Source of the DNA: Amycolatopsis orientalis DSM 40040 = KCTC 9412
GTDB lineage: Bacteria; Actinomycetota; Actinomycetes; Mycobacteriales; Pseudonocardiaceae
Assembly (NCBI RefSeq): GCF_000478275.1
Contig: NZ_ASJB01000017.1
Coordinates: 124,001-188,000 of the forward strand
Length of the DNA: 64,000 bases
Direction: 5' to 3'
Every line of letters begins with the position of its first letter. Within the stretch, counting starts at the first letter, position 1. This document shows positions 24,929 through 33,082 of this stretch, piece by piece. A model generated the notes under the pieces. The model was not told where the DNA came from and made no database searches. It saw only the letters and a program-made list of their open reading frames with translations. A program made the position numbers and the translations under genes.

Positions 24929-25417
24929 TCAGGCGCCGATCACGGCGTCGATCGCCTTGGTGATCTCGGCGTCTTCGGGTTCGGTGCGCGGGCGGAACCG
25001 GCCCACCACCTCGCCGGACGGGGCGACGAGGAACTTCTCGAAGTTCCACTGCACGTCCCCGGCGGCGCCTTCCGCGTCGGCCGCCTTGGTCAGTTCGGCG
25101 TAGAGCGGGTGACGGTCTTCCCCGTTGACGTCGAGCTTTTCGAACAGCGGGAACGAAACCCCGTACGTCGTCGAGCAGAAGGTCTGGATCTCCTCGGCGG
25201 TACCCGGTTCCTGGCCCGCGAACTGGTTGCACGGGAACCCGACGACGGAGAAACCCTTGTCCGCGTAGCGTTCCTGCAGCTTCTCCAGACCGGTGTACTG
25301 CGGCGTCAGCCCGCACTTCGAGGCGACGTTCACCACCAGCAGGGCCTTGCCGTCGAGCGCGCCGAGCGTGGTGTCCTCGCCCGCCAGCGTCTTCAGTGGA
25401 ATGTCGTGGATCCCCAT
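24929..25417 (-). CDS. Glutathione peroxidase-family thiol peroxidase
   Basis: A 162-residue thioredoxin-fold peroxidase. The catalytic cysteine is in VNVASKCGLTPQY, where animal enzymes have selenocysteine. The second cysteine in GFPCNQFAGQEPG, and the tryptophan in VQWNFEKFLV, complete the Cys-type GPx signature. Bacterial Cys-GPx enzymes usually take electrons from thioredoxin rather than glutathione, fitting actinomycetes, which use mycothiol. The gene lies 13 bp after the GH57 stop on the same strand and is followed by a terminator, so it is the last gene of the methyltransferase-GH57 operon. That is an odd pairing. Confidence 0.93.
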   Translation of the reverse strand: MGIHDIPLKTLAGEDTTLGALDGKALLVVNVASKCGLTPQYTGLEKLQERYADKGFSVVGFPCNQFAGQEPGTAEEIQTFCSTTYGVSFPLFEKLDVNGEDRHPLYAELTKAADAEGAAGDVQWNFEKFLVAPSGEVVGRFRPRTEPEDAEITKAIDAVIGA

Positions 25418-25430
25418 GGTTCCCCTTTCG

Positions 25431-26951
25431 TCATTTCCTCAGCAGGTCACGCGCGTCGACATGCCCGAACGGGCCGTCGTCGCGCCGGAACGCGGCCGCG
25501 GTCTCCCTGGCCCGCTCGTGCGCGCCTTCCCGGAGCAGCGCGGCGAGCGTGTCGAACCGGTCGGTGTGCACCTTCGCCCGACGGCGCGCGTAGTCGGCGG
25601 CGGAATCCTTGGTGACCATGAACGCCCAGTCGCTCGAAAGCGCCAGCATCGCCTCGGCGACGGCCTGATCGCGGACGGCGTCACGAGTCATGGCAGCTGC
25701 GGCGTCCATCCCGGCGACCATGTCGAGCATCCGGTGCTGCAGCGCGGTGTTGTCCCGCACCATGTCCGCGACCTGTTCGCCGTCCCAGACCCGCCAGTCC
25801 TTGCCCGAACCCCACGACGAGGCCGGGAGGTCGACCTTCCCGCCGAGGTGGCCCGCTTCGAGCGCGCCCTTGAGTGTCGTGACGCGGACCCCGGCTTCGG
25901 GAAGCGCGCGCAGGACGCCTTCGAGCCAGGCGGGGCCCTCGTGCCACCAGTGCCCGAACAGTTCCGTGTCGTACGCGGCGACGACGAGTGACTCGCGGCC
26001 GTGCTCGGCCTTCAGCGAGCGCAGCCGCGCGACGACGGTGTCGACGAAGTCCTGGACGTGGCCGCCGAGTGTGCCCGCCGCCATCGCCGGGTCGTACGGG
26101 GCCTTGTCCGGCGGCTCGATGGTCTTGCCGGTCACCCGGGACGGCTTGAGGCCGACCTCGTGTGCCCAGGTGTGGAAGTCGCGGTAGGCGGCATGGCCGG
26201 GGTAGCCGGCCTTCGGCGACCAGACGCGGTAGGTGACTTCGAGATCCCGGCCGAAGCAGACGACGTCGGAATCGCCGACGGTGCGCGCCGTCGAGGTGTC
26301 GCCGTGCAACGACGGGCCGTCGACCATGAAGCGCTGGACGCCGGCGGCGGCGTAGCCGGTCTCCATGCCCGGCGCGTAACCGCATTCCGGGGCCCAAATG
26401 CCTTCGGGGCGCCGTCCGATCCGCAGTGCGGTGTCGGTCAGGCCGCCGCGCAGCATGAAGTCGCGGACCGACGGGTCGAGCAGCGGCTGGAACGGATGCG
26501 CCAGCGGGCCGCCGAGCAGCTCGATCGTCCCGGAGTCCACAAAGGACCGTAGAATCGGCGAGAAACCGTGGCGCCAGCGGGTTTCGAGTGCTTCCGACGC
26601 CCTGGTCGCGGTCCGGTACTCACTCGCGGCGAGTTCGCGGAGCAGGGGGTCGCCGCGCCAGAGTGTGGACGCGTGCCAGGCGCGCAGCTGCCAGTGCCCT
26701 AGCCAATGGTGGAAGGTGTCGATGCAGTAGGGGTCGTCGAGCTGCGCGGCGAGGATCGGTGTCATGCCGAGGGTGAGGACGTCCTCACGGCCCTCGTCGG
26801 CGAAACGGTCCAGGAGATCGACCATCGGGAGATAGGAATGCGCCCACGCCTGGTAGAGCCATTCCTCGCCGACCGGCCAGGAACCGTGGTGCGGCAGCCA
26901 CGGCAGATGGCTGTGCACGACGAGGCAGAAGGTGCCCTCGTACTCCGTCAT
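25431..26951 (-). CDS. GH57 alpha-glucan branching enzyme (Rv3031-like)
   Basis: A 506-residue GH57 enzyme. The N-terminal motif is LVVHSHLPWLPHHG. The catalytic nucleophile lies in GIWAPECGYAPGM and the acid/base aspartate in VAAYDTELFGHWWHEG, as in archaeal TK1436-type branching enzymes. It should transfer alpha-1,4-glucan segments to make alpha-1,6 branches. In mycobacteria the orthologue Rv3031 belongs to the methylglucose lipopolysaccharide set with Rv3030 and Rv3032. Its ATG overlaps the methyltransferase stop by 4 nt (ATGA). The glutathione peroxidase gene follows. Confidence 0.92.
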   Translation of the reverse strand: MTEYEGTFCLVVHSHLPWLPHHGSWPVGEEWLYQAWAHSYLPMVDLLDRFADEGREDVLTLGMTPILAAQLDDPYCIDTFHHWLGHWQLRAWHASTLWRGDPLLRELAASEYRTATRASEALETRWRHGFSPILRSFVDSGTIELLGGPLAHPFQPLLDPSVRDFMLRGGLTDTALRIGRRPEGIWAPECGYAPGMETGYAAAGVQRFMVDGPSLHGDTSTARTVGDSDVVCFGRDLEVTYRVWSPKAGYPGHAAYRDFHTWAHEVGLKPSRVTGKTIEPPDKAPYDPAMAAGTLGGHVQDFVDTVVARLRSLKAEHGRESLVVAAYDTELFGHWWHEGPAWLEGVLRALPEAGVRVTTLKGALEAGHLGGKVDLPASSWGSGKDWRVWDGEQVADMVRDNTALQHRMLDMVAGMDAAAAMTRDAVRDQAVAEAMLALSSDWAFMVTKDSAADYARRRAKVHTDRFDTLAALLREGAHERARETAAAFRRDDGPFGHVDARDLLRK

Positions 26952-27721
26952 CGGCGCACCGCCACGGCCACGAGGTCGAGGCTGGAGTCGAGGTCTTCGC
27001 CGTGGATGGCGAAGTCCGACGCCTGGATGCCTTCGACGTCGGCGAGCAGTTGCGGTGGCCAGGTCGCCTGGCCGGGCAGCTGCCCCATGACGACGTCGAG
27101 CTGGGCGTCGATGATGGAGCCGCCGTACTTGGCGTCGAGTCGCCGTACGCCTTCGCCGTGGTGGAGACCGTGCAGCGTCTCGACCTCGAAACCGGCCGCG
27201 CGCAGCAATTCGTCCAATTCGGACGGTGCGAGTTCCCTGGTGTGGAACGGGTTGAGCGGGGTGTCGCTGTCCGGGGTGAAGGTCAGGCGGTTGGGGGTGG
27301 TGACGATCAGCCGTCCGCCCGGCGCCAGCACGCGGTGGCATTCGGCGAGGAAGGCGCCCTGGTCCCACAGGTGCTCGATCACCTGGAAGTTCGCGACGAC
27401 GTCGACCGAGGCGTCCCGCAGCGGCAGGAACACCAGGTTCGCCCTGGTCACCCCGATGCCGGGGTAGCGGCGGGCGACGTGCTCGGTGGTCGGCACGTCG
27501 TAGTCGAGGGCGAGCACCCGTTCGGCGACGGTGGCGATGAGCCCGGCGCCGTAGCCCTCGCCGCAGCCCGCCTCCAGGACGGTCTTGCCCGCACACAGCG
27601 GCAGGAGCTGGCGATACGCCGCTTCATGGCGGCGATACCAATAGTTCTCCTCGGCGATGCCGGGCACGGTGCGCTCACCGGTGAGGTGGAGCGCTTCGGC
27701 CCTGGTGGCTGGGGTGGTCAC
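26948..27721 (-). CDS. SAM-dependent methyltransferase (Rv3030-like)
   Basis: A 257-residue class I methyltransferase. Motif I is VLEAGCGEGYGAGLIATVAE, the acidic post-I residue is in LALDYD, and motif IV/V regions are VVANFQVIEHLWDQG and LAPGGRLIVTTPN. By gene order it matches Rv3030, a putative sugar 6-O-methyltransferase for methylglucose lipopolysaccharide. Its target here would be a glucan made by the GT4 and GH57 enzymes, which is inference. It is the first gene of an operon with the GH57 and GPx genes. A family A repeat cluster lies upstream, between it and the divergent membrane-protein gene. Confidence 0.88.
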   Translation of the reverse strand: MTTPATRAEALHLTGERTVPGIAEENYWYRRHEAAYRQLLPLCAGKTVLEAGCGEGYGAGLIATVAERVLALDYDVPTTEHVARRYPGIGVTRANLVFLPLRDASVDVVANFQVIEHLWDQGAFLAECHRVLAPGGRLIVTTPNRLTFTPDSDTPLNPFHTRELAPSELDELLRAAGFEVETLHGLHHGEGVRRLDAKYGGSIIDAQLDVVMGQLPGQATWPPQLLADVEGIQASDFAIHGEDLDSSLDLVAVAVRR

Positions 27722-27761
27722 GCCGCGACCCTACCGGCCGGTCACTTCCCGCTCCGCCGCA

Positions 27762-27854
27762 GTTCGTCCTCTGGATGCGGTCCTTGCGCGTGCAACTACC
27801 GCATCCAGAGGACGAAACGCATGGGGGCGAAACGCATCCAGAGGACGAAACGCG
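27762..27854. repeat. Family A inverted pair plus a direct copy, in a divergent gap
   Basis: The inverted pair is at 27762-27781 and 27798-27820, and a third copy lies at 27832-27854. Each contains CGCATCCAGAGGACGAAACG or its complement. Unlike most copies, this cluster sits between two divergent genes, so it cannot be a terminator for either. Confidence 0.88.
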
Positions 27855-27889
27855 TGTCACGTTTCGTGGCGCCGCGTTGTCCAGGGGGT

Positions 27890-28312
27890 ATGCAACGGAC
27901 CATCACCCGCGTACTGCTCGTCGTCTTCGGCCTCATCGAACTGCCGGTCGGGCTGTGGCCACTGCTCAGTCCCAGTGGCTTCTACCAGGACTTTCCCGGC
28001 TTCCGCACCGGCTGGGTGGCGATGGACGGCCCCTTCAACGAACACCTGCTCCGCGACTTCGGCGGGCTCAACCTGGCGCTTTCCGCCATCCTGCTCGGCG
28101 CCGCCGTGATCGGGACGACCGCCGTGGCCAGGCTCGCGGCGCTCGCGACCTTCCTCTTCGGACTGCCGCATTTCCTCTACCACCTCGGCCACGTCTCGCA
28201 CTTCGAGCCGGTGGACCAGGTGCTGATCATCGTGACGACCGCGCTGGGCGTGGTGCTCCCGCTGGTAGTGGCCCTGATCCCGGGCAAGCGGGCTACACCG
28301 GCGACACCGTGA
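27890..28312 (+). CDS. Small four-helix membrane protein
   Basis: A 140-residue protein with four hydrophobic helices, starting MQRTITRVLLVVFGLIELPV. The conserved-looking loop GWVAMDGPFNEHLLRDFGGL and the helix FLFGLPHFLYHLGHVSHF contain acidic and histidine residues that could bind metal or haem. No named family is certain. GGGGG stands just before the ATG. Its 3' end overlaps the convergent DegV gene by 20 bp. It is not part of the conserved mycobacterial block, so it is probably a local addition. Confidence 0.72.
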   Translation: MQRTITRVLLVVFGLIELPVGLWPLLSPSGFYQDFPGFRTGWVAMDGPFNEHLLRDFGGLNLALSAILLGAAVIGTTAVARLAALATFLFGLPHFLYHLGHVSHFEPVDQVLIIVTTALGVVLPLVVALIPGKRATPATP

Positions 28313-29144
28313 TGCCGATGGCGCCGGGACCGAGGTGGGCGCCGAGGATCATGCTCGCGTCGACCAGGGTGCTGTCGACCATATGCGGCAGCCGTGCCCG
28401 CAGCCGCCCGCCGATCTCGAGGTCGCGTTCGTCCGGGCCGAACCGGGTGATGGCGACCTCGACCTCCTGGTCGCCCGCGCATTCCACGGCGAGGTCGACG
28501 AGTTTGTTGAGCGCCCGCCGCTGACCCGGCACCCTGGTCAGCGGCGCGACTTCGCCGTTCTTCAACGTCAGCAGCGGCTTGATCGAGAACGCGGAGCCGA
28601 GGAACGCCTGCGCCGCGCCGATCCGGCCACCGCGCCGCAGGAACTCCAGGGTGTCGACGTAGAGGATCTCCCGGCTGGCGCGGAACCGGCGCTCGGCCGC
28701 GTCGATGACGCGGGTGGCCTGACCGCCGGCGGCGGCGACCTTGGCCGCCGAAGTCGCCGCGAAGCCGAGGCTCATCCCGGTGGTCCCGCTGTCGAGGACG
28801 TGGACGGGCACGCTCACTTGCTGGGCGGCCTCGCGGGCGGCGTTCACCGTCTCCGACATCCGCCCCGAGATGTGGATGCTGACGATCGCCGAGGCACCCT
28901 TGCTCGCGGCGTCCTGGAACGCCCAGAAGAACGCGGCGACCTCGGGAGGCGCCGTCTTCACCGGCGTCCCGGCGCGCAGTTCGCGGATGATGTCTTCGCG
29001 GTCGCAGCGGTTCTCGTCTTCGAACTGGTCTCCGACCTGCAATTGGACCTGAACGATCCGGATCCCCCAGCGTTCGGCGACCGAAGTGGGAAGGCAGGCG
29101 GTCGAGTCCGTGATCACGGCGACAGGGCCGGGAATGGAACGCAT
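28293..29144 (-). CDS. DegV family fatty-acid-binding protein
   Basis: A 283-residue protein with the DegV fold: VAVITDSTACLPTSVAERWG at the N-terminus, SIHISGRMSETVNAAREA around the fatty-acid head-group site, and VDTLEFLRRGGRIG. DegV/FakB proteins hold a fatty acid for phosphorylation by the kinase FakA, feeding exogenous fatty acids into phospholipid. No fakA-like gene is in the window. The start at 29144 was chosen because it opens the conserved strand. It is divergent from etfB, which serves fatty-acid oxidation, so a lipid theme runs through this junction. Confidence 0.9.
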   Translation of the reverse strand: MRSIPGPVAVITDSTACLPTSVAERWGIRIVQVQLQVGDQFEDENRCDREDIIRELRAGTPVKTAPPEVAAFFWAFQDAASKGASAIVSIHISGRMSETVNAAREAAQQVSVPVHVLDSGTTGMSLGFAATSAAKVAAAGGQATRVIDAAERRFRASREILYVDTLEFLRRGGRIGAAQAFLGSAFSIKPLLTLKNGEVAPLTRVPGQRRALNKLVDLAVECAGDQEVEVAITRFGPDERDLEIGGRLRARLPHMVDSTLVDASMILGAHLGPGAIGITVSPV

Positions 29145-29320
29145 GGTGCGGCAGGCTATCCGGTCGCCCCCGCCGGGAGTACCCCGGAATACGGCCGTTC
29201 GGGTTAGTCGGCCGGTTACACTCACTTCCGGGTGAACTATCTGGACGATGGTCCCAGTAAAACGTGCATCCAGGTGAATGAGGTCACCTCGGCGGGCCGC
29301 GGCGGTGAAATGGCCCTAAT

Positions 29321-29334
29321 CTACCGGCCAGTAG
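29321..29334. promoter_or_regulatory. Candidate operator upstream of etfBA
   Basis: CTACCGGCCAGTAG is a 14-bp palindrome broken only at one symmetric pair, 53 nt before the etfB start. The TAC...GTA form resembles TetR-type sites of actinobacterial fatty-acid genes, but no regulator gene is adjacent. Confidence 0.4.
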
Positions 29335-29387
29335 AGCTGTTGCCCCGTGGCCGACGCCGGCCACTAACGGGAGGTCGAAGTAGACCC

Positions 29388-30173
29388 ATGACGAACATCG
29401 TTGTCCTGGTCAAGCAGGTACCGGACACCTACTCGGAGCGGAAGCTCTCCGGTGCCGACAACACTCTTGACCGCGAATCCGCCGACGCCGTGCTCGACGA
29501 GATCAACGAGAAGGCCGTCGAAGAAGCCCTGAAGATCAAGGAAGCCGGCGAGGGCGAGGTCACCGTCGTCTCGGTGGGTCCCGACCGCGCGACCGACGCG
29601 ATCCGCAAGGCGCTGTCCATGGGTGCCGACAAGGCCATCCACGTCTCGGACGAGGCCCTCCACGGCTCCGACGCGATCGCCACCGCCAAGGTGCTGGCCG
29701 CCGCGATCGCCAAGGTCGAAGGCTTCGACCTGGTCATCACCGGTAACGAGGCCTCCGACGGCCGCGGTGGCGCCGTGCCGGCGATCATCGCCGAGCTGCT
29801 CGGCCTGCCGCAGCTGACCCACGTGAACGAGCTGACCGTCGACGGCACCTCGATCAAGGCCGACCGCTACACCGAGGACGGCGTCACGCACCTCGAGGCG
29901 AACCTCCCCGCGGTGGTGAGCGTCGGCGAGAAGATCAACGAGCCGCGCTACCCCTCCTTCAAGGGGATCATGGCCGCCAAGAAGAAGCCGGTCGAGACGC
30001 TGACCGTCGCGGACCTCGGCCTGGACGCGGGCGAGGTCGGCCTCGGCAACGCCTGGTCGTCGGTGCTCGAAGCCTCCCCGAAGCCGCCGCGCACCGCCGG
30101 TGAGCGCGTCGAGGACGAGGGTGACGGCGGCAGCAAGGTGGCCGCCTACCTGGTCGCGCAGAAGCTCATCTGA
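29388..30173 (+). CDS. etfB: Electron transfer flavoprotein, beta subunit
   Basis: A 261-residue protein starting MTNIVVLVKQVPDTYSERKL. The AMP-binding region SVGPDRATDAIRKALSMGAD and the family signature around VITGNEASDGRGGAVPAIIA match EtfB/FixA. With EtfA it forms a soluble heterodimer that accepts electrons from acyl-CoA and other dehydrogenases and passes them to the respiratory chain. GGGAGG stands 14 nt upstream of the ATG; the longer frame from 29232 runs through promoter sequence. It corresponds to Rv3029c and is 26 bp from etfA. Confidence 0.95.
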   Translation: MTNIVVLVKQVPDTYSERKLSGADNTLDRESADAVLDEINEKAVEEALKIKEAGEGEVTVVSVGPDRATDAIRKALSMGADKAIHVSDEALHGSDAIATAKVLAAAIAKVEGFDLVITGNEASDGRGGAVPAIIAELLGLPQLTHVNELTVDGTSIKADRYTEDGVTHLEANLPAVVSVGEKINEPRYPSFKGIMAAKKKPVETLTVADLGLDAGEVGLGNAWSSVLEASPKPPRTAGERVEDEGDGGSKVAAYLVAQKLI

Positions 30174-30199
30174 GACAGGTTTCGAGGAGGAATAGGGAA

Positions 30200-31159
30200 A
30201 TGGCTGAAGTACTCGTCCTCGTCGACCACGTCGACGGTGAAGTCAAGAAGGTCACGCTCGAGCTGCTGACCGCCGCTCGTGAGCTGGGTGAGCCGTCCGC
30301 GGTCGTCGTCGGCCCGACCGGCACCGCCGCCAAGGCGAAGGAAGCCCTCGCCGCGCACGGCGCCGCGAAGGTGTACGTCGCCGAGGGCGACAACGCCACC
30401 GGCTTCCTGGTCACCCCGAAGGTGGACGTCCTCACCGCGCTCGCGGAGCGGACCTCCCCGGCCGCCGTGCTCGTCGCGGCCAGCGCCGAGGGCAAGGAGG
30501 TGTCCGCCCGGGTCGCGGTCCGCCTCGGCTCCGGTCTGCTGTACGACGCCGTCGGCGTGAACAGCGACGGCAGTGTCGACCAGTCCATCTTCGGTGGCGC
30601 GTTCTCGGTGAAGTCCAAGTCCACCAAGGGTGTCCCGGTCATCTCGGTCCGCCCGGGCGCGGTCGAGGCGACCCCGGCCGAAGGTGCCGCCGCCGAGGAG
30701 ACCGTCGAGGTCCCCGCGGGCGACCCGGCGAAGTCCGCCAAGATCACCGGCGTCGAGCCGATCGTCGGTGGCGACCGGCCGGAGCTGACCGAGGCTTCGG
30801 TCGTCGTCTCCGGTGGCCGCGGTGTCGGCTCGGCCGACAAGTTCGACGTCGTCGAGTCGCTGGCCGACTCGCTCGGCGCGGCCGTCGGTGCCTCCCGCGC
30901 CGCCGTCGACTCGGGCTACTACCCGGCGCAGTTCCAGGTCGGTCAGACCGGTAAGACGGTCTCGCCGCAGCTGTACATCGCGCTGGGCATCTCCGGTGCG
31001 ATCCAGCACCGGGCCGGCATGCAGACCTCGAAGACCATCATCGCGGTCAACAAGGACGCCGAAGCGCCGATCTTCGAGATCGCCGACTTCGGTGTGGTGG
31101 GCGACCTGTTCAACGTCGCGCCGCAGCTGACCGAAGAGGTCCAGAAGCGCAAGGGCTGA
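30200..31159 (+). CDS. etfA: Electron transfer flavoprotein, alpha subunit
   Basis: A 319-residue protein. The N-terminal domain ([20 protein letters not shown]) forms the dimer interface. The C-terminal FAD domain carries [20 protein letters not shown] and [20 protein letters not shown], the family signature. It holds the redox FAD of the EtfAB dimer. GGAGG lies 8 nt upstream of the ATG. A strong rho-independent terminator starts 16 nt after its stop, so etfB-etfA is a complete two-gene operon. It corresponds to Rv3028c. Confidence 0.96.
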   Translation: MAEVLVLVDHVDGEVKKVTLELLTAARELGEPSAVVVGPTGTAAKAKEALAAHGAAKVYVAEGDNATGFLVTPKVDVLTALAERTSPAAVLVAASAEGKEVSARVAVRLGSGLLYDAVGVNSDGSVDQSIFGGAFSVKSKSTKGVPVISVRPGAVEATPAEGAAAEETVEVPAGDPAKSAKITGVEPIVGGDRPELTEASVVVSGGRGVGSADKFDVVESLADSLGAAVGASRAAVDSGYYPAQFQVGQTGKTVSPQLYIALGISGAIQHRAGMQTSKTIIAVNKDAEAPIFEIADFGVVGDLFNVAPQLTEEVQKRKG

Positions 31160-31174
31160 CCTTCCGCTCGAAGA

Positions 31175-31210
31175 GGGCCGTCCGGGATTCGTCCCGGACG
31201 GCCCTTTTTT
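31175..31210 (+). terminator. Rho-independent terminator of etfBA
   Basis: A perfect 12-bp GC stem, GGGCCGTCCGGG against CCCGGACGGCCC with loop ATTCGT, is followed by six T residues. Confidence 0.97.
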
Positions 31211-31301
31211 CTGTTACCCGGAAGTGATCTTCCATCCTGAGAGAAGCCTGAGAACCCGCAATTAACTGAACGTGCACTAATCGGCCATCGGGCGCATTGT
31301 C

Positions 31302-31313
31302 GTTGGTACCAAC
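31302..31313. promoter_or_regulatory. Palindrome at the 5' end of the GNAT-plsC operon
   Basis: GTTGGTACCAAC is a perfect 12-bp palindrome that abuts the ribosome site AAGGAG. It is placed for a repressor, or for a small hairpin affecting translation. Confidence 0.45.
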
Positions 31314-31332
31314 CAAGGAGTAGACCTTGGTT

Positions 31333-32115
31333 ATGACGACGTCACAGCTCCTCGTCAGTACTGACCAGGCAGGTGCCGCACTCCCGGCCGACGCGCCGCG
31401 GTACTCCCTTCTGGTGGCCAACGGAAACGAAGAAGTCGTTGCCGCGCAACGTCTCCGTCACCAGGTGTTCGCCGAGGAAATGGGGGCGAAGCTCAATTCG
31501 CCCGAACCCGGCCTCGACGTCGACTACTTCGACGAGTTCTGCGATCACCTGGTCGTGCGGGACGACGACACCGGCGAGATCGTGGGCACGTACCGGATGC
31601 TGCCGCCCGATCGGGCCGCACTGGCGGGAAAGCTGTACTCCGACAGTGAATTCGATCTGACGGCGCTGGATTCACTGCGGCCTTCGCTGGTCGAAACGGG
31701 CCGCTCGTGCGTGCATCCCGACCACCGCAGCGGCGCCGTGGTGAGCCTCGTCTGGGCGGGGATCGGGCGCTACATGCTGCTGGCCGGGCACCGCTACCTC
31801 GCGGGCTGCGCGTCCGTGCCGCTGACCGACGGCGGTGCCTACGCGGCGGGTGTCTGGGATGTCCTGCGCACCAAGCATTACGCGGACGAATCGCACCGGG
31901 TGACGCCGCTGAACCCGTGGCGGTACGAGGACGTCGAGCGGCCGTCGCGGGCGATCCTCCCGCCGCTCATCAAGGGCTACACGCGCCTGGGCGCGAAAAC
32001 CTACGGCCCGCCCGCGCTGGACGCCGATTTCGGCGTCGCGGACTTCTTCGTCGTGCTGGATCTGCACAACGTCGACGAGCGGTACCTCAAGTTCTTCCTG
32101 GGAGTACAGGGATGA
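31333..32115 (+). CDS. GNAT-fold N-acyltransferase (OlsB/Rv3027c-like)
   Basis: A 260-residue acyltransferase of the OlsB/hemolysin-like group. Diagnostic segments are [40 protein letters not shown] and [14 protein letters not shown]. OlsB transfers a 3-hydroxyacyl chain to ornithine in ornithine-lipid synthesis, and the next gene supplies the matching O-acyltransferase. Together they suggest an aminolipid pathway, though the acceptor is not proven. A TTG two codons upstream has better ribosome-site spacing (6 nt) than this ATG (12 nt) and may be the true start. The stop overlaps plsC by 4 nt. Confidence 0.87.
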   Translation: MTTSQLLVSTDQAGAALPADAPRYSLLVANGNEEVVAAQRLRHQVFAEEMGAKLNSPEPGLDVDYFDEFCDHLVVRDDDTGEIVGTYRMLPPDRAALAGKLYSDSEFDLTALDSLRPSLVETGRSCVHPDHRSGAVVSLVWAGIGRYMLLAGHRYLAGCASVPLTDGGAYAAGVWDVLRTKHYADESHRVTPLNPWRYEDVERPSRAILPPLIKGYTRLGAKTYGPPALDADFGVADFFVVLDLHNVDERYLKFFLGVQG

Positions 32116-32996
32116 GCCACGCCTGGATGCCGAAATCGCCCTGCGGCGACGGCTGCCTGAGCGAAGGGGCGCCGACGGTCGCGTTCCCGCGCCGCGTCCT
32201 GCGGTTCACCGCCGCGATCGGCGTCATCTTCGGCGCCTTCCTGACCGCGCCGCTGGTGCTCGTCCTGCGCGGCATGCCCCGGGAACGGCTGGTGCGCCTG
32301 CTGTTCACGGGAATCCTTCGCTCGTTCGGGGTGAAGCTGCGCGTACTCGGTGACGAAGGTTTCCGCGCGGTGCCCGGCCGTGGCGCGCTGGTGGTGAACA
32401 ACCACATCTCGTGGCTGGACATCATCGCGATCAACGCGATCCAGCCCATGCGGGCGCTGGCGAAGCGGGAAGTCGGCACCTGGCCGGTACTCGGCCTGCT
32501 GGTCCGCCGCGGCGGCAGCATCTTCCTCGACCGGGAGAACCTGCGGACCCTGCCCGCCACGATGGCCGAACTGGCCGACGCGATGCGCGGCGGATCACTC
32601 GTCAGCGTGACGCCGGAGGGCACCACCTGGTGCGGTCTGGGCTCGGGCCGGTTCCGCCCGGCGACCTTCCAGGCCGCGATCGACGGCGGCGTCCCGGTGC
32701 GGCCGCTCGCGCTGCGCTTCCGGCTCGCCGACGGGCGGGAGACGACGCAGCCGGCGTTCATCGGACCGGAGTCGCTGATCGCCTCGCTGCGGCGGGTCGC
32801 GGCCTTGCGCGGTCTGGTGCTGGAGGTGCACGTGTGCCCGGAGATCGCGCCGGGCCGCGCCGCGGACCGGCGGGAACTGGCCGCGCTGGCGGAATCCGCG
32901 GTACAGGCGGCGCTCGGGCGGGTGCAGATCCCGGCGCAGCGGCGGCGTCGCGTCGCTTCCGCTCCTGCGCCGGTCGTGAAAGTGCCCTCTCAGTAA
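32112..32996 (+). CDS. 1-acyl-sn-glycerol-3-phosphate acyltransferase family (OlsA/PlsC)
   Basis: A 294-residue membrane acyltransferase. The HX4D motif is in VVNNHISWLDIIAI, a second block is VRRGGSIFLDREN, and the EGTT motif is SVTPEGTTWCG. A hydrophobic helix lies at about residues 35-55. PlsC-type enzymes acylate lysophosphatidate, while the OlsA branch acylates lyso-ornithine lipid. Coupling to the OlsB-like gene (ATGA overlap) favours the OlsA reading. It corresponds to Rv3026c. It is followed by a family B palindrome that separates it from a convergent gene. Confidence 0.88.
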   Translation: MSHAWMPKSPCGDGCLSEGAPTVAFPRRVLRFTAAIGVIFGAFLTAPLVLVLRGMPRERLVRLLFTGILRSFGVKLRVLGDEGFRAVPGRGALVVNNHISWLDIIAINAIQPMRALAKREVGTWPVLGLLVRRGGSIFLDRENLRTLPATMAELADAMRGGSLVSVTPEGTTWCGLGSGRFRPATFQAAIDGGVPVRPLALRFRLADGRETTQPAFIGPESLIASLRRVAALRGLVLEVHVCPEIAPGRAADRRELAALAESAVQAALGRVQIPAQRRRRVASAPAPVVKVPSQ

Positions 32997-33009
32997 CCAG
33001 CGCGCGCTA

Positions 33010-33055
33010 GGAAAGGTCCTTTCCTCGCAAAATTTGCAAGGAAAGGACCTTTCAT
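33010..33055. repeat. Family B palindrome, copy 1
   Basis: Arms around the central GCAAAATTTGC contain AAAGGTCCTTTCCT on the left and AGGAAAGGACCTTT on the right. Compared with the other two copies this one has a C for T in the left arm and an altered left end. It lies between convergent plsC and the quinone oxidoreductase gene. Confidence 0.92.
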
Positions 33056-33082
33056 GGCGCGTGGGGTTGACAAAGCTCAGCG

